A DNA stretch of 64,000 nt from Owenia fusiformis (taxonomy: Eukaryota > Annelida > Polychaeta > Sabellida > Oweniidae). Within the stretch, counting starts at the first letter, position 1. Each line of letters opens with the position of its first letter. Made by a program: the position numbers and the translations under genes. Below are positions 36,674 to 47,417 of the stretch, piece by piece. Under the pieces are notes generated by a model. The model saw nothing but the letters and a program-made list of their open reading frames with translations. It ran no database searches and was not told where the DNA came from. The stretch lies in NCBI GenBank assembly GCA_903813345.2, contig CAIIXF020000001.1:22339915-22403914 (forward strand), in the 5' to 3' direction.

Positions 36674-39600
36674 ATGGACAAGGAAAAGAAGTTAAAGGAT
36701 GTAAAGTCCATGTTGCGGGCAGTGCTCATGTCCAGCAAGGAGGGAGTCGTAGCAGATCGCCTCTCACGTATTAAACTTATTCAATTTATACAATTGTTCT
36801 AAAATCATTCAAAAGCAGCCATACATGGCGTGAAATGCTCTTTTACAAGATGTTCGCGTCATCACATTGTTCATTCATTATAACATATAATGCTTACAAA
36901 AACTCTTTTGTATTCAGCGATGTTTTGATAAGAATTTTATTCGAAAGGTATAGATTAGTGTTTTACTATGATGTACTTTTCCTTGTAAGTTTTATTGATC
37001 TAATTTTTGAGAAAATGATTTTAAATGAAAATGAGTTCTCTAACAGGTAGCCTCTCTTGTTTACAGGAGAATACAGAGGTATCTGCATGGAGCCATTGCC
37101 ATTCAGAGAGCTTGGCTTCAAATCCTTAGATGAGTTCATCTTAGCAGTACCTGACGTAGCTAGACTTGGCAGGTAGGAAAATCATTTTGTTAAATAATCA
37201 TTTAAACTCTCTGGCTTGTTTATTACATGTTTATATTGTGTTGCTCTTTGTGCACTTTGTGTTAAGTTAAAAAAAATTAAATGCACTGAAAATATATTTT
37301 AATGGATACTTTCATTGAAATAGATGTAGATGTAGTTAGACTATGCAGGTAAAAGGAGCATTTTATTGAGCATTCATTTGAACCTACTGGATTGTTTTAT
37401 GTATTATCCTTATGATGTGTGTGTTGCCTTTTGTGCTTCCTCGTGAGGCATTTCCCATTTCTTGAATTGATATGTTCTATTGATATCAGTGTTAAGTCAT
37501 ACATGTAATCAGAACTTAATAGAAAACTGATAAAATGAAAGCAAAAATTAGTTTAATATGCACGCTCACCAATCCACAGTCTGTTTTCTTATGTGTTTTG
37601 TCTGTTCTTACTTGTTTCAGGTCCAAAGATGGTCAAGTAGCTTACTTTTCTGTGGCTGATGCCTCTACCGCCCACATTCAAAAGATGGTACAAGCCCAAA
37701 AATCTACCAAGAAAAGAGGAAAACCATTGGTATGCTTTTGCATTTGAAATGAAATCAAGATTATTTATATGTTTAACCTCTTGAATACCCAGAGTGACGG
37801 ATATATCCGTCACAAATGAAATAAGACTGGTGCCCAGAGGGACGAGAAAATCCGTCACAAATTTTTTCACAAAAATTGCTCTAATTTGAACAATTTTCAT
37901 CCAATTTACACAAAAATTATTTTAAAACGTGTAGAAATGATCTCTGCCGTCCAATTTGACTAAGCTGAGCATCTAAAGTTGTATAGGTATGTAATAAAAT
38001 GTCAAAAGGTGGCAAAAAATGAAAAATTCTCTGGTTTCATGCCAATTTTAGAGCCTGGGATTCAAGAGGTTGATAAACATGAGATACAGACTTTGATATT
38101 ATTACAGTGATCTCCCCAGCATTAAAGCAATTGGGCGCAGCACCGACCTGAAAATCAATTTGCACACACTTGGAAATGAGAAAAATCATGAAAATTTGGC
38201 ATATTTTGACCAATTTTGGTCTGAATTGTGAAAATGAGAATTTTGCACCCACCTTAGAAAATATCCTTGGGAGATCACTGTATTGAATGACAATAACTTG
38301 AAAATAGTAAATATTTTTAAAGTAATGTATTTGATTTCAACTTAATATTCAATATTATAATTATAAACTAAAGCAAAAATAAAACATGAAGAAATGATGC
38401 ATTGTTTTTTCAGAGGTCATCCAGAAGGCCGACATTCCATGGGCCGTCTCACTTCAATCGCTTTGGTCCCCGCCTTAGTCATACCCCTAGGGGACCTCCA
38501 CCACAGAGACGAACATTTGAGCCAAAGCCAAAGTCATTCCCTCCTGTTTCTAAACCATTTGCAAATCAAGGTTCCAATTATGGTGGATTAAAAGTATGTT
38601 TATTAATGATTATCATTAAAAAACTATTCTGGATAAAACTTTATTTGTCTGCCTAGAAAATTTCGATTATATAAGATGTCAGATATAGTTAAGTTTAAAA
38701 TGATAGAATTAATATGTCAAGTATTTTGTAAATCGATTATTGCATACTGATACTGACACCTTAATAACTAACATTATTCCCTGTTTGAATTTCAGTTTTT
38801 GCCAAATTTTCTGTTTTTATTTATAGTTAAGTTTAAATGATAGAATTAATATGTTAAGTATTTTGTAAATTGATTATTGCATACTGATACTGACACCATA
38901 ATAACTAACATTATTCCCTGTTTGAATTTCAGTTTTTGCTAAATTTTCTGTTTTTATTTTTATTTATTGTGTTTCTAAGTACAGCTTTAGAAGTAGAATT
39001 AAAGGAGAGTTCAGCATGTATTCGTTGGTTAAATCAAAATATTTTCAGTAGTTTGAGCCCATTTAACATACATGCTATGTGTTATCTTATGGGCATCTAG
39101 TGGCCACCCTTATAAAAAGATCAATGGAGTTCAATTTATGCAACAACCATGGATATACCATGGATACAACAATTGTAGTTACAACCATGGTTAGATGTAT
39201 GAGTGGTTGTTGAGGGTGGAAATGAACATTGATAACCACTGTATCGATTTTAAAGACACCATGTAACAATGTAAAACAACAGGCCTGCTTTTGTCAAAGG
39301 GGGAAGCACTCCTCTTAAAATTCAAACGGGCTCACATTTGACTAGAATTACCCACCCCCTGGCTACTAGCCTGAACAACTATAGTAAATAACAAATAAGC
39401 AATAGACAGGCAACATACACATAGGATGTATTCCAAAAGTGTAATCAATATAATAGAATGTCACTAAAATCATTTTTATCATAATACATGATGTGTTGTT
39501 TTGTTTAAAGATCACCGTAACTAACAAGCATGGCTCAAATAAAGTAAGTTAATAGATATATATTCCCATTTGTATCGCATAAATTTTGCTTTTGTGTTGT

Positions 39601-42600
39601 GCGTTAATATGTTATGTTGAATGCTTAAAATTAACATACTGCATGTATATTGTTGTTGGAAGGGGTGGCAAGGTGTCAGTGCCTGCTCTCAAGCAGTGCC
39701 TTACTTTATCATAATTGTCTTAAACTATGGAATGAGTGATTTTCAGGATTTCTCAATCATTTGAAAGTATAGACCATTAGTAGACATTTTGAATTTATAA
39801 TTCAGCCATGCCTGAAATCTGTCAAAACATTTTTAGGCAACTGTTTGAGGGATTGATTTTAGATTTTCAGGAGTACTCAGTGGTATTTAAAACTAGTCTT
39901 GATCATTTCTTTAGGTGTTTTGCTCTATTAGGGAGACTTAATTCACCCCTACACCCCCAAAATGCAATCTGATTTTCGACACCGTTTCGGTGCCAAATTT
40001 CGGTGCCGTTTCGGCACCAAATGGACTGACTAGTCCGGTAGCAAATTTTGGTGTCGAAAGGTTTCGGTGCCGGAACGGTGTCGAAACGGTGCCGGAACGG
40101 TGCCGAATTTGTTCGATGCCGAAACGGCGTCGAATTATATTGGCTGTGTACTTGTCTTGTTAACTTACAGGGTAACCCAAAAACGAATATCCATGAACTG
40201 ATTGTTAGCTGAGCTCAAGAATACTGGTAGTATAAATATCATTTGGTGTGATGACAACACTTCTAATATTTAGATTTATCAAAGAGGTCATAAATCTTTT
40301 CAAACTTCTTTCCATTTTTGAACCAATGTGAATGTATAGATAAAAAACTTGGCAATGGAAAACAAAATGCCAGTCAATCAAAGAACCATATTAAGTTGTA
40401 ATTACACACATCGCGGACTACATATGAGTTGTTGATAAATCATCTTTCAGCTGGAATTGGTGTAAGAAAATGAGCTGCGGTTATTTGAATAAAATACAGC
40501 TTTCTTCCAACTTGGCCAAAAATTCTGCTTACTAAATTCGATGAAAAATTTCCAAAACAGGAATTACCCCCACATATCCCAGTACACTATCTAATCAGGG
40601 CATAAATACTACCCATGTCTGTGTGCACATTAATATTAGAATAGGCTTGCTTGCAAAATGATCACAACAATGTGAATGCCTTGAAAACTTTTTCTTTATC
40701 AATCTGTTTTTCAGTACTATCAAAGCACTGTTCCCTCTAGTTACTATGACAACCAAACTTATGACAATTATGGATTCCCTAACGATAGTTCCTTTTACGG
40801 TGACAATTATGGATTCCCTAACGATAGTTCCTTTTACGGATACAGTCCACAATACGAACAACAAGATTGTTCTTATGGGGACAGCTATTCTGAGTATTAT
40901 CAAGCAGGTTATTACCAGGGAGCTGAAGGTTATAGTGTAAATATGGAATTCTTAATAGAACTTCATAGAATAATTTGCTCCTCTTACTAAGGCCCATACA
41001 AATTAATTGTTATTACTTGTTTAGCAGGATTGTTAAGCAGGATATGACTAGTTTTTGTACACATATTTTACTCAAACATCCAAAAGATGTGTCAAAATGA
41101 AGGAAAATATGAGACATTAAAATGTTAAAAGGGAAGTTTTCCGAATGACCAGCTAGACACCGCTAAACAGAAGATATTTAATTTGTGAGGGCATATTTAT
41201 TTATATTTTTTATTATATTGTAAGACTAACTAACATGCATGTAGTTCATTTGCTATGTTACACACTTTCTTTAATGAAATAAATAAACGCTTATAAAATA
41301 ATTCACTACTACAGTATGTAGTGATTCGAACTCTGTTATTCTAAGCCACATATGCCACAACTTTACTCAAGAAACCGACATGATTTTTTCTGTACATGTC
41401 AAAGAAAGAGAATTCATCTCCTTTTGAAAATGCTCTGACTTATTAGACAATTTATATTTATGTCAGCACCAGAAGTGGATGGTGTTTGGCAGTCTGCATT
41501 CACTGGTCGTCATTCGGCAGTGAGTGTCTGGCAAATGGCAGGCGGTGACAATTTGCATGTTAATGCTTTGTTTAAGCTTTTATATTAACAGAAGAGAAGG
41601 TTTGTATCAAAGTGAATTGAAGATTCAGTTTGTTTTGATTTTGTTGTTATGTAGGGTTGAGTTTGAGGTTGTGTCACTTTGACTAAGCAACAATGTGCAT
41701 TGAATAAAAAAGCCATGTAAAATTCAAAAGAACTACATGTATAGCTTAAAATATATTCATCTCTGACTGATTGCATGTATTTTTTTAAAGTTATACCCAA
41801 TATTCCAATATAGATTTACATGTACGTACATTTTGAGACTGTGCCATTGAAAAATGAATAACCAAGAATCTAATGTATTTCAATGAAATAGTCTCAATAT
41901 GACTGACCAATTGTCAGACATTGTACATTTCTTTATAACCTCTCCCAAATGTTTTGCTTCAATTTAAATCTATATGATGTACAGTCTTTCATATGAGAAA
42001 TACAATTTCAGATTATTTATAATTCTATAAATGGTTGTAGGATAAATACGAGTGTAATTTAAGTGGAAATTACCAACACTTAGCTTGTATTCGTGAATGC
42101 AACTAACGCCCGTCGGCTACTAACTAACTATTTTATGGGCAACTCATTTAAATATGAATTGTACCTGCCACTATTTTATTCATATTGGTCATGAGGTTAA
42201 TCTGGTAGCCGACAGGCGTTAGTTGCATTCATGAATACAAGGTTAGACATTTTAATTTTTTTGTTTGAATGCATGTTTGTGTTTGCCTTACCTTAAACTT
42301 TTAAGTGACACCGTGATGTCATTGATAAACACCTTGATGTCATTGATAAACATGTTTGTTGTTTATTAAGGCAGCAAAGGGTTTGACAAAAAGAAATGTG
42401 ACTGCAGATTCTGTAAGTTGAAAGTATCACATTGTATTGCATAACTTGGGTACTTGGTGAAAATAAAGCTTTGGCCTTGTTGTGAGCTTTGCATTCAATG
42501 CTTTCATTCTGAATCTAACAGTTTAGGGAGCCTTAATTAGCACAATTAAATTATACTTAAATCAGCTCAATATTGAAGGAATAGTTCTTAAATCAAGGTG

Positions 42601-45600
42601 GTAGTGGTAGATATACCTACTCACCGAATATAGTGATCATCTTTCCTTTGCTTATAGTTGGTTCAATGATGGGTTAAGTGGCGTTTGGTTCTTTCGGAGA
42701 AAAATGAACAAAAATTGATTTAGAATCAGGAAAAAATGATTGGGAATATCAACCTGAACAGGGGAAACTTTTTTGAGATCTTAATTTTGGTAAGGAAGAT
42801 TGGTGCAGTGCTAGATTGAGCCAGTGGCTATGATTGGGCCCACAAATTATACAAACAAATTTTAGTGTTCTTTTTGCCTCAGGTTTGTACTCTGTTTATC
42901 TTCCTTATCCAACATAAGAACATCTGACTCATTCAATTTCACCAAGAGGATGGTCACTTAGTCCCACCTTTCTTGAAGGTGAACCAGTACATCTGATCTT
43001 CCTCTTTGGTCTTGATATCCTCCTATTGCTTATAGCCACGTCAATAATGGGTTAGGAAATTCACCAAAATATGTACTCCTAGAAATTTCAGCACAAAGAC
43101 TAATACATTTTACTAGTATAGATATTCTAAAATACTATAGGATAAGCACCATTCACAATGTGACTATCTTATAGAACTGTACATCTGGTTCCAATATTAT
43201 TAAGATCACTTCTAAATTGCAACATCAAACATTACCTTAAGAATAGGAGTTCGCATTCACAATCACACCCCTGTTAAATGTTAACCTTACTCAATGGCGT
43301 AGTTGTACGCATACTCTCAATTTAGAGAAAAGTTGATTTTTGAGATTGAATTGCCACACACTTTAAAAATGGCCAATAATTCTGATTTTCTTAGTCATAT
43401 AAGTCAGAATTTCGTATTTTAAAATGCCCCAGAATGCTCCAAATGCAACCTCATTTTCAAATTCTCAAAACTTGTGGCGTACACTCACAAAATGCCCACG
43501 CTACGCTACTGTTACTTATTCATGTACTGCTATAATTATGCCATTTGAAGATATAATTATGCCATTTCAATATATAATGATGCCATTTTAAGATCTATTA
43601 TACAGTTGATTGCTGTATATGATGCGAAAATGTTATTGAAATACATGAATTACAAAAAAGCATTACTGTAATAAAAAGAATTGACATTTTTGGCCCATTC
43701 TGTAAATACTGTATTCTGATTCTGTGTTGAGTGGTGAACATCACATTTGGTTTAGCCAGAAAAGTAAAAACAAATTTAGATCCCCCTGCTTTGCTGCTGT
43801 ATTTGCTTATATAGGCTATACTTTATTGTTTACATTTCATGTTTAAACTTTTAGTTTTGGGTTGAAATTCAAAATATTTGATACACATAGATATACCGTA
43901 GTATAATATCAGGTTCATATTTGACACACATACAGGTAGAGGTAGATTCATATTTGATACGCATAGATTCATATTTGATACACATAGATTCATATTTGAT
44001 ACACATACTACAGTACTAATATATCAGGTTTTGGGTATTTGATTGAGCTTCTGAAGTTCGATTAGGAAATGATTCGGAGATTTATCATGAGTCTGAAATG
44101 TAGTTCTGTAAATTGAAGTTATTTTACTATGATAATTAATATGTATACTAAAGTACCTGTTGAAATTACATGTATATAGCATGAGTCTTTACATTACATG
44201 GTGTTTGCTTTTAGGGCAACACATTTGGCAGTCAACAGACTAATATATTTGGGTCAACATATAAAGTGCCACCACGTTTCAAGAACAGACTTGGGGCTCC
44301 CCCTGCTGGCAGTGAAAGTTATCCAGAGGAGCCATTCGCAAGGAGTTTCTCACCCCCTCCTTCTACCAAGTCATCCACACCAGGTAAATACATAAATAAT
44401 AGTTAATATGGTATGTATTATGGTTCATGTTTTCTTGGATTAACTCACAATCCAAGTTTAGTGTTAAAATAATATTTGTGTACATTTTTTCTTTTATTCA
44501 ACAGTAAATTGTTATACATTTGTTAACACAATTACATGTATATTATTAGGATTGAGACAAAAGTGAGTGTATACGGCTTTTTTAAATTGCTTTAATAGTC
44601 TCTGGTTACTCTTAGTTTTTTTTTATTTTATTTCTTCAAAAACTGGCATATTCTTTGGTCATGTTTAGGTTTTCTGAAAATCAAATCAGAATAAATACAA
44701 TATGATATTTGATTGTTTGTCCTGTAGGTGCATAATCCAACTGCATACAAGGTAGATAATTTGAGTACTCTGAGGTATTTAGGATTTGATTAAATATAAT
44801 CTTTTTTATTGTTTCAGCCTTCACTGGTAGACCTGCAGACCTTAATCCAATCCAAGTGAGACAAGGTAAGACATTCAAAACATACAGGGTGACACAAAAA
44901 TGCAACCCTCTCATTTTGAAATCACTCTCTCAGTTATGAGGGAATATTCATTTTGTTTCGTTTAGTTCATTTAACGTGTGGAATACAGTGGTGCACTTAA
45001 ATTGCATCAAAGACTTTGATTCAAAAATGCAGTTGAAAACATATGAAATAACAAAACATTTTCTGAAGTCTGTCAGTTTGGCTATGTGGCACCCACTTTG
45101 ATTTGATGATTTTCCTGAAACACATATTTTAGTCAAAACATGTAAGAGTTTAATTTCCAAAAGTGTTGCATGGGTTGACATTTATTTTTATGTAGTTAAA
45201 AGTACATTGTAAATGTAAGGAGAACCAAAATTGTCAGTTTGCATGAAAAATCCCAAATCAAAATATTGACATAACAAATCAGTTGAAATTCGATTCTAGG
45301 TGTGATCAAAAAAGACTATAAGAGCTTACTAGCAGTGTATGCAAGTAAACAAAAAATGGCTCCTTTGGTGTATGAGACGGGCCTGGCTGGCAAGGATGTG
45401 CAACATGGTTTTATAAGTTCAGTCAAGATAAACAAACGGATATTTGGATCCTTAGGTATTGCACTTCATTAATACAGTTTCTTAATTACAATTTCTTTTT
45501 GTAGAAAATGTTGACTTGCATTGACATTTCTTTCATTTCTTAAACAAACAGTTTGTGTTAACGAAAAATCTGTTTTCTTTAATATAATTTGAAAATGATA

Positions 45601-47417
45601 CACTCCTCACTATAAAGTGCTGAAATCTCAAACTTTTCACCAACACTATTATTAATTAATTAGAATATAATTTTGTTCAATTAATTAATTAGAATATAAT
45701 TTTGTTCAATTCTAGATAAGTTCGCTTCGAAGAAAGAAGCTGAGCAGGCTGCAGCTCGAAATGCAGTTGAGCAGCTAAATGTTGAAAGTGCAGGTAAATA
45801 AATTAAATATTTTGATTTTGTAGATAAGTTCATTTAGGCTAATTAGGTGGGGATAATATTATACTTTTATTCATTGTTTTTGACACTACATTATAAAAAC
45901 AATCCAAAACAATGAATTAAATTATAACATACTTTGATACATAGAATAAGTGAAACTCTTGATTTAAGATTCTTTTTTTATTATACAAGATGTATTTTAG
46001 TGTTATATGACATGTATATGCCTTCATGAGATCTTCATTTAAAAATGATTGTAATTGTTGATCAAAATTATGTGGCATAGCTATGTGATGTATTGAGCAA
46101 ATGACAAGTCATGTTAGCTTTATAGTCATTCTTAATTCTGTTTAACCCATTGCCCACCTCCCTCAGGTGCATGGTTTGCAAGTGAAATTGCACTGAACTA
46201 TTTTAACAAAATTAATTAAAGTTGTTTGTTGGGAGTCTCAATAGAATCTAGTAAAAAGGGAAAACTTATATAGGCCGAATTGAAAAGCAGCAAAACTTTT
46301 GAAAAAGCATTATGACAGTTAAAAATGACAATGAGCAATTTTTGTAAAAAGAAAGCTCTCATTCTATTGAAGCTCCCACCCGTAATGCGTGATTTTTGAT
46401 TCTTTATATAAAGTTAAGGTTGGTTGGGCATTCTTTACGCCATGTATCTTCTATTAAATCTCATTCAGACTGTACAGTTAAGTGCAGTAAAGTCCAGGAT
46501 AGTTGGGATTTTTATTGCACTCTATAAAGCTGTACAGCATCTTTTACTAACTTTTAGATATAAAAAAAATTCCAAAATCGAAGAAAAAGAAGACACCTGC
46601 AACTGGGCCAAACTTTAGTGAGATGTCACTGGGGCTTGGATCAGATGAGGATTCAGGTATATTAATAACACTTTTTTCACCCAAACTCTTTAAACCTTTA
46701 AATTTGAGATAATACACAGAAATATCCAATTGTTTTTATTGTTGATGGTGTGAGGCATTGAGTAGTTAGTGTTTAGAAGTTGTTGTTTGGCATTCAATGT
46801 CTGTAACAAATGACAGGTGGTGACATTTTGCATGGGAATGCCTTGTGTTAAATTTAATATGAAGTCAGAAAATTATGACATTACATTTTCAAGTATCTCA
46901 CATTTATTGCACGTTGACAGATGTGAAGAGTGACCAGTGTTAGATTGTATCAGATTATTAAAACTGTTTAACTCATACATAATAGTCAGAGGATGATAGT
47001 GTTACTGATTGTATTCCAGGGTAGTAGACCCAACCCACAGTTCGGCATGTCATTTATTTATATCTCTCCTAAATGATTAGGATTGCATGATAACTAGTAT
47101 AGGAACAAACAAGTTTGCTTTTTTGTCACCATTTTTCATTAACCTGGTCCTGATTTGGTTTGAATGTTATTTAACTTAGTACTAATGACCTTACTGCATA
47201 TGAAAGCATGGAAGCATGAAAGCATGGAAGCATGGAAGTTGATACTAAAAACAATTAATGAGGTTAAAGATAGCAGTTTGGTAGTTTATTACAGAATTTC
47301 AAGGATTTGTATTTTTCTCAATTTCAACAACAATTTTTTGATTTTCCAGAGGCTGAAGAGTATGTAGCTGTGAAGCTTAATTTTGATAAAGCTGTCATTA
47401 AAGAGCGTATAAGACAG
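36674..47417 (+). CDS. TDRD7-like LOTUS-domain protein with a dsRNA-binding domain, 3' part missing
   Basis: Thirteen coding exons: 36674-36767, 37067-37172, 37621-37729, 38414-38593, 39511-39543, 40715-40936, 42371-42412, 44215-44383, 44818-44865, 45300-45455, 45716-45793, 46558-46656, 47350-47417. Phases all agree (468 codons so far). Residues about 7-90 form a LOTUS/OST-HTH domain as in TDRD5/TDRD7 (LKDVKSMLRAVLMSSKEGV, then LPFRELGFKSLDEFI). These proteins sit in germ granules and bind Vasa-type helicases or G-rich RNA. Next is an Arg/Pro-rich stretch (104-163), a Tyr/Gly/Asn-rich low-complexity stretch (175-248) and a Pro-rich linker. A dsRBD follows at about 338-410 (YKSLLAVYASKQKMAPLVYE, then KKEAEQAAARNAVEQL). 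The last exon ends in KAVIKERIRQ, the start of a second LOTUS-like unit in TDRD7. No continuation was found up to 64000. The 33- and 42-nt exons 5 and 7 have weak acceptors and are less certain. Confidence 0.85.
37769..38081. mobile_element. MITE C in LOTUS-gene intron 3
   Basis: Termini ATGTTTAACCTCTTGAATACCCAG and CTGGGATTCAAGAGGTTGATAAACAT are inverse complements. The interior carries the words TGACGGATATATCCGTCACAAAT and a second CCGTCACAAAT. A related partial copy is seen at about 33935-33975. About 310 bp, non-coding. Confidence 0.75.
38103..38282. mobile_element. Tc1/mariner-type MITE, 180 bp
   Basis: Exact 14-bp inverted termini TACAGTGATCTCCC / GGGAGATCACTGTA bounded by TA, directly next to MITE C. 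Non-coding. Confidence 0.75.
38684..38960. repeat. Tandem duplication, ~138-bp unit
   Basis: Two adjacent copies (from 38684 and 38822) share TATAGTTAAGTTTAAA through TGCTAAATTTTCTG/TGCCAAATTTTCTG with few changes. Located in LOTUS-gene intron 4. Recent. Confidence 0.85.
39975..40134. mobile_element. GC-rich self-complementary element built of TTCGGTGCCG words
   Basis: A 160-bp island far richer in GC than its surroundings. It is made of about ten variants of TTTCGGTGCCG / CGGCACCGAAA in both orientations, so the whole island can fold. Outer ends are TTCGACACCGTTTCGG and CCGAAACGGCGTCGAA. Non-coding; probably a MITE of unusual internal build. Confidence 0.65.
41460..41575 (+). repeat. Dispersed repeat family B, copy 5 (LOTUS-gene 6th intron)
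   Basis: GTCAGCACCAGAAGTGGATGG at the start; GCAAATGGCAGGCGGTGAC and GCATGTTAATGCTTTGTTT at the end. Confidence 0.8.
42081..42243. mobile_element. MITE family A, copy 2 (LOTUS-gene intron 6)
   Basis: 38-bp inverted termini (42083-42120 and 42205-42242) with few mismatches: CTTGTATTCGTGAATGCAAC to GTCGGCTAC, mirrored by GTAGCCGAC to GAATACAAG. The centre ACTCATTTAAATATGAAT is shared with the chordin-intron copy. This is the better preserved copy. Confidence 0.85.
43912..44007. repeat. 21-bp minisatellite, three good copies plus one diverged
   Basis: AGATTCATATTTGATACACAT repeats at 43944, 43965 and 43986, preceded by a diverged copy near 43912. In LOTUS-gene intron 7. Confidence 0.85.
45651..45712. 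repeat. 30-bp tandem duplication next to an acceptor
   Basis: TTAATTAATTAGAATATAATTTTGTTCAAT occurs twice in a row, the second copy supplying the pyrimidine tract of the acceptor of LOTUS-gene exon 11. Confidence 0.8.
46745..46855 (+). repeat. Dispersed repeat family B, copy 6 (LOTUS-gene intron 12)
   Basis: TTGTTTGGCATTCAATGTCTGTAACAAATGACAGGTGGTGACATTTTGCATGGGAATGCCTTG is the family 3' core with a diverged 5' half. Confidence 0.8.
47202..47238. repeat. Short minisatellite
   Basis: Five tandem variants of GCATGGAA / GCATGAAA in LOTUS-gene intron 12. Confidence 0.8.

Noticed and set aside
43912-44007. CRISPR-like array
   Set aside because: Units are directly adjacent without spacers, in a eukaryotic intron; a plain minisatellite.
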